From Fremontodendron californicum (Eukaryota; Streptophyta; Magnoliopsida; Malvales; Malvaceae): a stretch of DNA of 64,000 bases. Position 1 is the first letter of the stretch. Every line of letters starts with the position of its first letter. The position numbers and the translations under genes were made by a program. The stretch lies in assembly GCA_030761205.1 (NCBI GenBank), contig JAULJL010000027.1:22240498-22304497 (forward strand). Direction: 5' to 3'. Below the pieces are notes generated by a model. It did no database searches. It had not been told where the DNA came from and saw only the letters and a list, made by a program, of their open reading frames with translations. Below are positions 31,301 through 40,373 of this stretch, in pieces.

Positions 31301-33717
31301 TTCCTTTACCTTTTATTGATCAAATGCTTGAAAGGTTAGCTGGCCATTCTCATTATTGTTTTCTTGATGGTTTTTCAGGTTATAATCAAATAGCCATTGC
31401 TCCGGAGGACCAAGAGAAAACAACATTCACATGTCCATTTGGTACTTTTGCATACCGGCGTATGCCATTTGGTCTTTGTAATGCACCAGCTACATTCCAA
31501 AGGTGTATGGTTAGCATATTTTCAGATTATGTAGAGAACATCATAGAAGTGTTTATGGATGATTTTAGTGTCTATGGTGATTCTTTTGATAGATGTCTAG
31601 AGAACCTTACACTTGTACTTGAAAGATGCATGGAAACTAACCTTGTTTTGAATTGGGAAAAATGTCACTTTATGGTAGAACAAGGAATAGTTTTGGGTCA
31701 TGTTATTTCTTCTAGAGGGATGGAGGTTGATAAATCTAAAATAGATATTATGCATTCTTTACCACCTCCCACAAATGTGAGAGAGGTTCGTTCTTTTCTT
31801 GGACATGCAGGTTTCTATAGGAGATTTATCAAAGACTTCTCAAAGATCACATTACCTCTTTGCAAGCTACTACAAAAAGATGTGGTTTTCCACTTTGATG
31901 ATAAATGCAAAGAGGCGTTTGAAACATTGAAGGGACTCTTGACATCAGCTCCTATCATGCAACCACCAGATTGGAATATACCTTTTGAAATCATGTGTGA
32001 TGCTAGTGACTATGCCATTGGAGCTGTTTTGGGCCAACGGGTTGGCAAAGCCTCACATGCCATTTATTATGCCTCACGAACTCTTAATGATGCTCAATTG
32101 AACTATTCCACTACTGAAAAAGAACTTTTGGCTGTTGTATTTGCTTTAGAAAAATTTCGATCTTATTTAATTGGTACTAAAGTAATTGTATTTTCTGACC
32201 ATGCAGCCCTTAGGTACTTACTCACTAAGAAGGAGGCCAAACCAAGGTTGATCAGATGGATACTTCTCTTACAAGAGTTTGATTTGGAGATAAAAGATAA
32301 GAGAGGTAGTGACAACTTGGTTGCGGACCATCTTAGCCGTTTAGTTCATGAAGATGATGCACTACCCTTGAATGAGAACTTTCCGGATGAGCAACTTCTT
32401 TTTATAAGAACAACAACTCCTTGGTATGCTGATATTGTTAATTACTTAGTTACCAAGAAGTTGCCACAAGAGTTGACACAAGCTCAAAGAAATAAGATCA
32501 AGAGTGATGCCAAATACTACATATGGGATGATCCTTACCTTTGGAAGCATTGCTCCGATCAGATTATAAGAAGGTGTGTACTCGAAACTGAATTTCAATC
32601 TATTCTCACCTTTTGTCACTCTTATGCATGTGGAGGACACTTTGGATCCAAAAGAACAGCCATGAAAGTTCTTGATTCTGGATTTTATTGGCCTACCATA
32701 TTCAAAGATGCATACCTATTTTGCAAGTCATGTGATCGTTGCCAAAGAACTGGTAACTTAGGTGCTAGAAATCAAATGCCTCAAACTCCAATACTTATTG
32801 TTGAAATTTTTGATGTATGGGGCATGGATTTCATGGGACCTTTTCCTCCTTCTTTTGGTAATCTTTATATTTTACTTGCCGTTGATTATGTTTCAAAGTG
32901 GGTGGAAGCAAAATCCACTAGGACTAATGACTCTAAAGTTGTTTCAGATTTTGTCAAGACTAACATCTTTGCTAGGTTTGGAACGCCAAAGGCTATAATC
33001 AGCGATAGAGGTACTCACTTTTGCAATAGGACTATGGAAGCACTTTTGAGGAAGTATAACATCACACACAAGGTCTCCACCTCATATCATCCTCAAACTA
33101 GTGGGCAAGCTGAAGTGTCAAACCGAGAAGTTAAGTCCATCCTTGAAAAGACAGTTAATCCAAATAGGAAGGATTGGAGTTCACGACTTGATGATGCACT
33201 TTGGGCTTATAGGACAGCATATAAGACACCCATTGGTATGTCTCCTTATCGACTTGTTTATGGTAAGCCTTGTCATCTTCCGGTTGAATTGGAACATAAA
33301 TCATATTGGGCTATCAAACAATGCAACATGGAGATGGATGAGATAGGAAAGAAAAGAAAACTTGACCTACAAGAATTAGAGGAGATAAGGAATGATGCCT
33401 ATCATAATTCTAGGATTTACAAGGAAAAAACTAAGGCATTCCATGACAAGATGATATCAAGAAAAGAATTTGTTGTTGGACAAAAAGTTCTTCTCTTCCA
33501 TTCACGCCTTAAGTTATATCCAGGTAAGTTACGTTCTCGTTGGGTTGGACCTTTTGTTATTACTAATGTATTTACTCATGGTGCAGTTGAAATCCAAAGC
33601 CCGAAAACAGATAAGGCATTCAAAGTGAATGGTCATAGATTGAAGCCTTACTATGAGAACTTTCCAATACAAGATGTGGAGGAGTTTCCACTTTTTGAGC
33701 CAAAGTATGTTGAATAA
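28384..33717 (+). CDS. gag-pol: Gag-Pol polyprotein of E7, 1777 aa, intact
   Basis: A single frame encoding everything needed to copy and integrate the element. The order is: capsid-like Retrotrans_gag (about 80-230), CCHC knuckle (298-311, CGICSNIGHQTDMC), spacer rich in Gln/Pro, aspartic protease (D607 in DLGASINVMP), reverse transcriptase (from about 910; catalytic FMDD at 1057-1060), RNase H (D1206 in DASDYAIG), integrase HHCC zinc finger (His1412 to Cys1453), integrase core D1482, D1541, E1577 (35 residues between the last two) and a C-terminal barrel (about 1697-1725). No chromodomain is present, as expected for Athila. The start follows the leader directly, with no other ATG of note. 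Gag and Pol are fused without a frameshift, so processing by the protease must set their ratio. The stop is followed by 485 nt before the accessory genes. Confidence 0.97.
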   Translation: MFQAPEEDLRLRKIREFITSHQQPIEELIQNIQEEQGEMAAADNRTLKELAAPDLGQQPLCIEYANLEVAFELKSGLIHLLPTFHGFAGEDPNKHLKEFHVVCSSMRPTGVTEEQVKLRAFPFSLADTAKEWLYYLPSGTITTWNDLKKAFLERYFPASKAANIRKEICGIRQYNGESLYEYWERFKKLCASCPHHQISEQLLIQYFYEGLMPMERSMIDAASGGALVDKTPRAARTLISNMAANSQQFSMRQDPPPQSKRVNEVSISSLEQKFDKLTSLVQQLALGKIQQIKACGICSNIGHQTDMCPTLQEDTNEHVNAMGGFQNQSRKYDPYSNTYNPGWRDHPNFNYGGNQSQTIPPPFDHRPPGFQQRVQQPYQTRQQLPPTQNSGTSLEDLVKALSTNTIQFQQETKTSIRNLETQIGQLATTMSQMQARDSGKLPSQTIVNPRENANAINLRSGKQLETPQNDSAQGENNTMASSSHPNEPLKKVIPKPSFPSYITPPPFPSRLAKSKKEEQEKEILETFRKVEVNIPLLDAIKQVPRYAKFLKELCTSKRKLKWNEKVSVGENVSAVLQKKLPPKCKDPGMFTIPCKIGNTRFERAMLDLGASINVMPYSIYASLNLGPLEETGVIIQLADRSNTYPRGVVEDVLVQVNELVFPADFYVIEMEDEMSSNPTPILLGRPFLKTARTKIDVHDGTLTMEFDGEIIRFNIFEAMRYPSDVHSVFNIDIIDSLVQQAYELDGEDSVEIVLSNHLGMGNAKLALSDQVEGALESLHSLQPKDARFDVSFIDLPLSNEKLLPSILQAPTLELKPLPNHLKYLFLGEKDTLPVIIAKELTPLQEERLIRVLREHKTAIGWTIADIKGISPSMCMHRILLEEGSKPTREAQRRLNPPMMEVVKKEILKLLDVGVIYPISDSKWVSPVQVVPKKSGVTVVTNNENELVPTRIQTGWRVCIDYRKLNSTTRKDHFPLPFIDQMLERLAGHSHYCFLDGFSGYNQIAIAPEDQEKTTFTCPFGTFAYRRMPFGLCNAPATFQRCMVSIFSDYVENIIEVFMDDFSVYGDSFDRCLENLTLVLERCMETNLVLNWEKCHFMVEQGIVLGHVISSRGMEVDKSKIDIMHSLPPPTNVREVRSFLGHAGFYRRFIKDFSKITLPLCKLLQKDVVFHFDDKCKEAFETLKGLLTSAPIMQPPDWNIPFEIMCDASDYAIGAVLGQRVGKASHAIYYASRTLNDAQLNYSTTEKELLAVVFALEKFRSYLIGTKVIVFSDHAALRYLLTKKEAKPRLIRWILLLQEFDLEIKDKRGSDNLVADHLSRLVHEDDALPLNENFPDEQLLFIRTTTPWYADIVNYLVTKKLPQELTQAQRNKIKSDAKYYIWDDPYLWKHCSDQIIRRCVLETEFQSILTFCHSYACGGHFGSKRTAMKVLDSGFYWPTIFKDAYLFCKSCDRCQRTGNLGARNQMPQTPILIVEIFDVWGMDFMGPFPPSFGNLYILLAVDYVSKWVEAKSTRTNDSKVVSDFVKTNIFARFGTPKAIISDRGTHFCNRTMEALLRKYNITHKVSTSYHPQTSGQAEVSNREVKSILEKTVNPNRKDWSSRLDDALWAYRTAYKTPIGMSPYRLVYGKPCHLPVELEHKSYWAIKQCNMEMDEIGKKRKLDLQELEEIRNDAYHNSRIYKEKTKAFHDKMISRKEFVVGQKVLLFHSRLKLYPGKLRSRWVGPFVITNVFTHGAVEIQSPKTDKAFKVNGHRLKPYYENFPIQDVEEFPLFEPKYVE

Positions 33718-34202
33718 TAATGGCATGGGTCTAAGTCAAGCTGAGGACAATAAACCAAGCGCTTCTTGGAGAGGCAACCCAAAAGGATGGAGAGCATCTA
33801 TTATATCAGATTTGCATATTCCTTACTCTCCATCATTCTATCTTTTATTGTTTTTCTTTTCTTTTGTTTAATAGTTCTTTTCTCTTACATATAATTCTTG
33901 CATTGGGGGATAATAGCATTACATTGAGGACAATGTAAAAATTATGTGTGGGGGGAAGAATTTAGGATTTTATTTACAGTGTTTTGTTTTTGAGTCTTTT
34001 TATGTTGTTTTTCTTTCTGATCCTTGTTTTGAAAATAACTAGATGTAAATAAAATTTTTTTTTTTAACCCCGGTTAAATGGCGGATAACGGTACTCCGTG
34101 ATTATTTAAATCGGTTCCATCAGCTACCCACAAAACTGATATTGTATATAAATTTTCTCTTCCAATTTCTCTTTCAATTTTTTTTCATTCTTTTTTTTCA
34201 GG
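33718..34202 (+). other. Spacer after gag-pol with hairpin and acceptor-like site (E7)
   Basis: It contains TTACATTG-AGGA-CAATGTAA (33919-33938, 8-bp stem) followed by a GTGTGGGGGG tract, then a T-rich run ending TTTTCAG at 34201. ATG of the next gene is two bases further on. A CAGGTAAGT sequence, a full match to the plant 5' splice consensus, lies upstream inside the integrase region (33521-33529). Confidence 0.7.
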
Positions 34203-34739
34203 ATGGATGATATTCTCACAAGATTGCAGAAACGATTTCCTCCTTTTCCTCGAAATATTTTACTGAAGCTTTACCAAGTTCGACTTGAAAGATTAAGAAT
34301 GCTTATGCAAAAAGGGATTCCTGACGACATACGTTGGATAATTGAAGCCAAGGTACGTGAAGATGAATATCTTCCTGTTTTGCATTTACCAGGTACAGGT
34401 AGAAGCACTTTTGCAAAGAAGCGACGAGCAAAGCGCATGAGTTCAAATTGCCACAAATGTGCACGATGGACGTGTAACGGTAAATGTCGTTCTATTGGGA
34501 TTCCGTCCTCTAATCGAGATGATAAAATTGAATTCATTAAGGATGGACTGAGTAAGGAGAATTTGGGTAATATCCAACTTTCTCTTGAGACGCATCCTAG
34601 TGGAGACGTACAAAGAGAAATTCTTGATTTATGGCCGCAATTCCAAAGGGAATGGCAACATCTTGGGAATCTGATGTTAAAAGACCCTGTTTGCCAGCTT
34701 GTAAGAAAACTGGATGGGAAGCATATCCTCGACTCATAG
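34203..34739 (+). CDS. NABP-like basic cysteine-rich accessory protein (E7), 178 aa
   Basis: Same gene as in E2, E6 and E9. Basic run at 66-78, then C83-x2-C86-x4-C91-x3-C95, a layout reminiscent of carlavirus-type nucleic-acid-binding proteins. By analogy it may bind RNA or DNA and oppose silencing; this is inference. The N-terminal third (MDDILTRLQKRF...) is Leu/Arg-rich and may be helical. The E7 copy has Gln36 where the others have His. The frame is intact in four elements of different structure, which suggests selection. It lies between pol and LOG, with its own T-rich acceptor-like site upstream, so it is probably read from a spliced or otherwise shortened RNA. Confidence 0.82.
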   Translation: MDDILTRLQKRFPPFPRNILLKLYQVRLERLRMLMQKGIPDDIRWIIEAKVREDEYLPVLHLPGTGRSTFAKKRRAKRMSSNCHKCARWTCNGKCRSIGIPSSNRDDKIEFIKDGLSKENLGNIQLSLETHPSGDVQREILDLWPQFQREWQHLGNLMLKDPVCQLVRKLDGKHILDS

Positions 34740-35101
34740 AAGGCGTTTAAGCCGTTTCTGGACGTAAAACCAGAGGAAGATGTGAGCCACAATCACAACT
34801 ACAATAAATGACTTCTCAGCTTTTGGTTTGATTTGCAATAACTTTATTTTGTTTTAATTTACGTGTTGTTCGATTTGTGTAATTATTCTCGTTTTTTTTT
34901 ATTTGTCTTTTACGGTTGATTTTTTCTTCTCTTTTTGATTTTCTTCCTGAAATCACGCAAAAATCTTTTGTTAGGTTAACATTTTCTTCTGACAGGTCAG
35001 ATACACTTTCGGCGACATTATTACTCTTGTCTGATTCACTACTCAGTCCTCTATATATTACACCATGTACTCATTCTCTTTCAGGCACTCGAAAAAAAAA
35101 A
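34740..35101 (+). other. Spacer between NABP-like and LOG genes (E7)
   Basis: 362 nt, T-rich, no start codon context of note. Acceptor-like sites are TTCTGACAG (about 34988-34996) and CTCTTTCAG (ending 35084), the latter 17 bases before the LOG ATG. Confidence 0.6.
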
Positions 35102-35749
35102 ATGGAAAGTACTTCATCCCAGCGCATTAAAAAAATTTGTGTCTTTGGAGGTGCTTATCCAGGGAAAAATAACATATTCGCTGATGAAGCCATAAGAGTT
35201 GGAGTAATACTTGCCCAACAAAAGATCCACTTGATTTATGGAGGCGGTAGTACGGGTTTAATGGGAGCAGTCGCTACAGCAGCACACACCGGAGGAAGTC
35301 CAGTTCTAGGAATCGTGCCAAAACTATTCACAAGTTTTTGTGGACCTACCGTGGGTAAGGAAATACAAGTCTGGAGTGTCCCTGAACGGATAACAATCAT
35401 GTACCATTCTGCCGATGCATTCATTGCTTTACCAGGAGGTCTGGGTACATTGGAAGAAATAGCTTGCGTGGCTTCTTGGTCATCTTTGGTCACAAATAAG
35501 AAACCCATTGGTTTGCTTAATATTAATGGTTATTTTAGTAATTTGCTTTTATATTTAGATAATGCTGTGGATAATGGATTCATGTTTTCAGAGGCAAGGA
35601 GAACCATAATTTCTGCTACAACCATTGAAGATTTACTTAAAAAGCTCCAAGCTTATGAGTGTTTATCTGCTACGGTTGTTTCGCAAACGCTCGGAAAAAG
35701 AAAAAGAGATATGGACGAGCAAGGAGTGGATTGCACTTTGTCTTTGTGA
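35102..35749 (+). CDS. LOG: LOG-family cytokinin-activating enzyme homologue (E7), 215 aa
   Basis: A complete, intronless LOG reading frame with YGGGSTGLMG (46-55) and PGGLGTLEE (111-119). In this copy Arg96 is followed by Ile instead of the family's usual Lys, and residues 16-19 read Gly-Gly-Ala-Tyr where host LOGs have Cys-Gly-Ser-Ser. These positions line the nucleotide phosphate pocket in the family, so activity or substrate may have shifted; that is inference. If active, it would raise free cytokinin in cells expressing the element. A KRKR cluster near the C-terminus could direct nuclear entry. It differs from the E2 copy at about six residues (for example His43 against Gln and Thr63 against Ala). 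Confidence 0.92.
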   Translation: MESTSSQRIKKICVFGGAYPGKNNIFADEAIRVGVILAQQKIHLIYGGGSTGLMGAVATAAHTGGSPVLGIVPKLFTSFCGPTVGKEIQVWSVPERITIMYHSADAFIALPGGLGTLEEIACVASWSSLVTNKKPIGLLNINGYFSNLLLYLDNAVDNGFMFSEARRTIISATTIEDLLKKLQAYECLSATVVSQTLGKRKRDMDEQGVDCTLSL

Positions 35750-35893
35750 CATTATCTAACATTTTGCTTGTTGTGTCTCAGTTATAATAAGTGGTTAGCA
35801 ACCTCTGCAGGTAATATCTCCTAAATTCTACCTTTAAAATTTGACATTGGGGACAATGTCATATTTTAGTAGGAGGTAAGGGACATATTTTGC

Positions 35894-35925
<32 letters not shown>

Positions 35926-36004
35926 TTTAAGAAGTATTCATTCTGAACAAGGTCTGAGTAAGGGAGACTTGAGACATACCTTGTCAGTTTGATTTCTTCT
36001 TTTC

Positions 36005-36037
<33 letters not shown>

Positions 36038-37995
36038 GTTGTGTTTTAAGCAATTTAGAAGTATTCATTCTGAACAAGGTCTGAGTAAGGGAGACTTGAG
36101 ACACACCTTGTCAGTTTGATTTTAATCTTTTTATGTTTACTTGTTAATTTTTGTTTAGTATTTTAAGATTATTTAGGTTGCATGAGTTTGTTTTGTTTTG
36201 AGTCTTAGCTGTTCCTATTCTTATGTTATTAGTTCTTTTCTCTTACACATGATTCTTTCATTTGGGTTAATAGACTTACATTGAGGACAATGTAAGAATT
36301 AAGTGTGGGGGGAATGATTTAGGATTTCTTTTATTTTTGTCTACTATTTTTTTTTTTTATGAGTCTTTATTATAATTTTTAGTGTGTTTTAGTTCCTTTT
36401 TAATACAATGATGAGATATGAATTGCATAAGTCTAAAACAGAGTTATTAGTGAGAAGATTTTCATGAGAATTGAGCTTGATATCATTTTTTTTTTATGAG
36501 CCAATGTTAATATGATATGTTGATTGAGAAAGAAGCATGTTTAGACTTAATCTGACTTGTATAATCATCCTTGTGAGTTTTTGAGCCTATAATGATTGAT
36601 GCATTATACAAATCAATCTAATTTCTTTCTTGAGTGCTCTTATGATTACAGGATTCTCTAGAACTTGCTTTAAACCGTTTGAGACTATATTGATACATGT
36701 GACAACATGAATATGATAGAGGCATTAGGAATTTTAGCCAGAGCCAAACAGCCATCCCTTATTGATGTTCCAAGAGAACACACCCTTAGTGAACCAATTT
36801 GAGCCTACATTGAATAAGCTATCTCTTTGGTAACCATAACTTGTCCCTAACCTAAATATACTTATATCTTTACCTTTGTTCCAAAGATGAATTAGCATGT
36901 TTTGAGACAAGTTGCAAAGACAAGGGATATTTTTAGTTAAAAATTTGGGTTAGAAACAAGAAATAAGTGTGGGGGGGAAAGAAAAGAAAAAAAAAAAAAA
37001 AAAAAAGAAATGGAATACTGGCAAATACATTCAAAAAAAAAAAAACAAGGGATATTTTTAGTTAAAAATTTGGGTTGGAAACAAAAGATAAGTGTGGGGG
37101 AAGAAAAGAAAAGAAAAAGTCAACAGAAAAAGAAAGGGATCATTGTCAAATACATTCCCATATAAAAAAAAAAAAAAAAAAACTTCTCTTGAACTTCTAG
37201 TTAAAGTAAAGAAAAAGATGTTACAAAGTTGGTTAGAATGATGCAAAGGCTCAACATGAATATTTAGCCTATGTTATTATGTGCTTTATAAGAGTTTTGA
37301 GAAGTTTTATTTGTATGATCTTATTATGTCTCTAAACTCTATGAACTCTTTGGAACCTTTGTGATATCTTTATCCTTTTGTTCTTTAACCACATTATAAC
37401 CCTTTGGCCCCATTACAACCTTGAATAAAGACCTCTTGATTTATGAAGTTGTATGATCTAAATAGTGGATAATAGGTGGACAAGCAAGCATATGGTAGAA
37501 GTGTTTTCATGAGATTGATTGAGTGTAAACACTTTACCACTACTTTAAAAAGTGAAAATCAAGAGAGTATCCCATGTGAGAAGTTGAGATTAAATTTGAA
37601 CATGCACTATTTTGATTGAGATATGTTATGTTAATATTGGCTTAACTCAAACAATTTACATTCAAGCATGAATTTTTGTGAAATTCTTTAAGCTATTGAT
37701 TAGTTTATAAGACTTGTTCAAAGATTGTCTCTAATTTGTATTGAAAGGATTAGGAATAAATATTTTTAGTATATGCAGTTTATTTATATTTTAGTTTTTC
37801 AATGTTTGTGGGTATCGTTCTAGTAAACCCTCACGAGACTAAACTCGTCCACTAGGGACACCTAGGGGTTTAAAGGCTTGTGTCACATGCTAAGTGCCAC
37901 CGTGATTTCCTACGAAAATGGATTAGATTAGATTTTCTTATTTTATTTTTATTGAGTCGTTGCTAGGGACTAGCAACAATCTAAGTGTGGGGGTG
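35750..37995 (+). other. 3' untranslated region and polypurine tract of E7
   Basis: It contains GACATTG-GGGA-CAATGTC (35843-35860), a direct repeat of about 65 bp (near 35930-35995 and 36056-36121) separated by long A runs, CTTACATTG-AGGA-CAATGTAAG (36275-36296) followed by AAGTGTGGGGGG, and a local tandem duplication (about 36930-37020 and 37040-37160) in which each half has an AAGTGTGGGGG tract. The functional polypurine tract AAGTGTGGGGGTG is at 37983-37995. No gene is visible. Confidence 0.78.
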
Positions 37996-40012
37996 TGATA
38001 ACTCGTATAATTATATAGTTTTTAGTTATGTTTTATTAATGTTTTGTGTCAAATACGAGTTATTATTGTTTAGTCTAATTGTGTTTATGATCTTTTATAT
38101 TTTTATGTATTTTGGTGTTTTTCACAAGTTTCTTTGAGTGATTTCAGATTACTAGAATTAAGGGCAAATCCAGTTCAGTTTCAGTTCCGACACCTTTTTC
38201 CATATCAGCTATATCTCGAGTTTCACTGAAGCAATAAGGCTGAAATTTGTATCCATGCAAAGCTAAGAGGCATATCTATCTTTTTCATGTTTTACACTTC
38301 TTAAAACGGAGTCGTTTTCCCTAGCGAAATCGACCATCAATTTGGATGATGTGCAATGACGTCTGTGCTGACATGTTTTCGTATTATGCCCATATCTTCT
38401 TATCCACATCAGCAAATGAGCTGATTCCAAAGGCTATGGTTCCGTAACTGATTGGGGAACCTTTGTCTAGAAGACCATGTGATCAGATCAGGCCTCCAAT
38501 ATTGAAGAAATCGACCATCAAGGTGGCTGATGTGCAATGACGTCTGTGCTGACATGTTTTCGTATTTTGCCCATATCTGCTTAACCACATCAGCAAATGA
38601 GCTGATTCCAACGGCTATGGTTTCGTAACTGATAGGGCAACCTTTGTCTAGAAGACCATGTGATCAGATCAGGCCTCCAATATTGACGAAATCGACCAAC
38701 AAGTTGGCTGATCAAAATCGTCATATACCTACCTTTGAAATTTGTAAAGCTTGTCTCTTGTCATTTAGCCCTCCAAAATGTGTATAAATAGAGGGCCTTG
38801 GATGATTGTAAGGGATCATATTGGAGATTGGTAGGATATTAGCCATTTTAACAAAATTCTCTAAGTTTTCTTCTTCTTTCTTTTCTCTAGTTTTCTTTTT
38901 CTTTAGAAAGAGCAAGAGGTTGGATAATTAATATTCTTCTTCTTCTTCTTTCTTTCTTTTATTTTCTTCTTAGATTCTATTTAATTTTATGTTTATAATG
39001 CCTATGCTAGGCTAAACTTCTATTTGGTTAAGGTTGATTTCAAAGCCCTAGACATGTTTTGTGATTGATTTTCAGATTCTATCTATCATTAATTTTCTAT
39101 CAAAGTTGCTTATGTTCTTCTACAAGAATTGTTCATGATGTTGTCTTGATTTATTTAGGTGTACAACTAGATAGATCTTGATAATTATCTATTGCTAGTT
39201 TAGGAGTCTTGATCCGTGTAATTGTCTTGATTTCCTATTCATAAGTGGCAATTTGTGATTAATGATTATGGTCAAGTTTTCAATAATTGCAAAGTGGAAC
39301 ATAACCTAAGTTGAACAATCCGAGCTTATGTGTTTGTTGCTTAGATCAACCTATCTTTCTCATCATAAAGCTGCCATTAAATTGAATCTAGAGAGCTTAT
39401 TCTAGGTTGTTTGATGGTTAGAGATTAAATAGAGAGCTTGTTCTATTTAACGACAAACTAAGGAAAGATTGGGATAACAGAGCTTGTTGTTATCTACGGT
39501 TGTTAACTTTGATAGTTGGTTGATATTGATAGATCTGAAATTGATTCTTAATGATGTCTAGTGGTGGAGAATGAAACCTTAACCATATTTTTCATATTTA
39601 ATTCTTCTTACTTACTTGTTTTCTTACTTTTAGTTTGCTTATTTTTTATATTTATTTTTATTGGCTGGTTATACCGCCTAATTTGTATATTAACTTTGTT
39701 TTATTTTTATTGGCTGGTTATACCGCCTAATTTAGTATATATATTTTTATTGGCTGGTTATACCGCCTAATTTAGTATATATATTTTTATTGGCTGGTTA
39801 TACCGCCTTGCATCTTATTCTTATTATTTACTTAGTTTAAATCTGGCTTCAAAAACCCCTTTTCTTTTATTGTGTTCTTGAATTTAAGTTATAAACTATT
39901 AACTTATAAACTAAAACCCAATCCCTGAGGACTCGACCCTTGCTAATCATTATACTTACAATTGATCTTTTTAGTGCAAGGTTAAATAAGATACACTCTT
40001 TTGGGTGCATCA
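37996..40012 (+). repeat. 3' LTR of E7 (2017 bp)
   Basis: Same length as the 5' LTR and differing at about four positions by eye, all within the two U3 units. It is followed by CAAGG (40013-40017), the target duplicate. Confidence 0.96.
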
Positions 40013-40017
40013 CAAGG

Positions 40018-40373
40018 TGTGTCTCAAGTCTCCCTTACTCAGACCTTGTTCAGAATGAATACTTCTAAATTGCTTAAAACACAACAAACGATTTTTTTTT
40101 TTTTTGAAAAGAAGAAATCAAACTGACAAGATATGTCTCAAGTCTCCCTTACTCAGACCTTGTTCAGAATGAATACTTCTAAATGGCTTAAAACACAACA
40201 AATTTTTTTTTTTTTTTTTTTTTAAATTAGCAAAATATGTCCCTTACCCCCTACTAAAATATGACATTGTCCCCAATGTCAAATTTTAAAGGTAGAATTT
40301 AGGAGATATTACCTGCAGAGGTTGCTAACCACTTATTATAACTGAGACACAACAAGCAAAATGTTAGATAATG
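40018..40373 (-). other. 3' untranslated region of E6, proximal part
   Basis: Continues the E6 region broken by E7. It has two copies of the direct repeat that holds ACAAGGT and ACCTTGT arms (about 40013-40080 and 40125-40195), T runs and the GACATTG-TCCC-CAATGTC hairpin near 40263-40280, just after the LOG stop. Confidence 0.75.

Larger units (their letters stand above)
26260..40012 (+). mobile_element. E7: intact autonomous Athila-type element carrying NABP-like and LOG genes
   Basis: 13,753 bp, with two 2017-bp LTRs differing at about four positions by eye, primer site, uninterrupted 1777-aa gag-pol, NABP-like gene, LOG gene, polypurine tract and CAAGG target duplication. All expected catalytic motifs are present, so it could be active or was so very recently. 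It is nested in E6 and therefore younger than it. Confidence 0.96.

Noticed and set aside
29176..34201. Spliced Gag fusion to the NABP-like protein
   Set aside because: I worked out the phase: exons ending at 29175 or 30078 are both in phase 0, and joining them to the acceptor at 34201 puts the NABP-like gene out of frame and meets a stop at once. The 33523 donor also gives the wrong frame.
34271..34792. A long open frame on the strand opposite the NABP-like gene, also seen opposite the other copies
   Set aside because: It mirrors the conserved gene in every copy, has no domain, no start context and no conserved signals of its own. It is a by-product of codon composition.
35236..35508. Open frame opposite LOG (about 90 codons)
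   Set aside because: It is an antisense shadow of LOG, present only because the LOG sequence is conserved.
35750..37982. An envelope-like gene in the long 3' region, as in some Athila elements
   Set aside because: No long frame, signal peptide or membrane segment is conserved between E2, E6 and E7 in this region.
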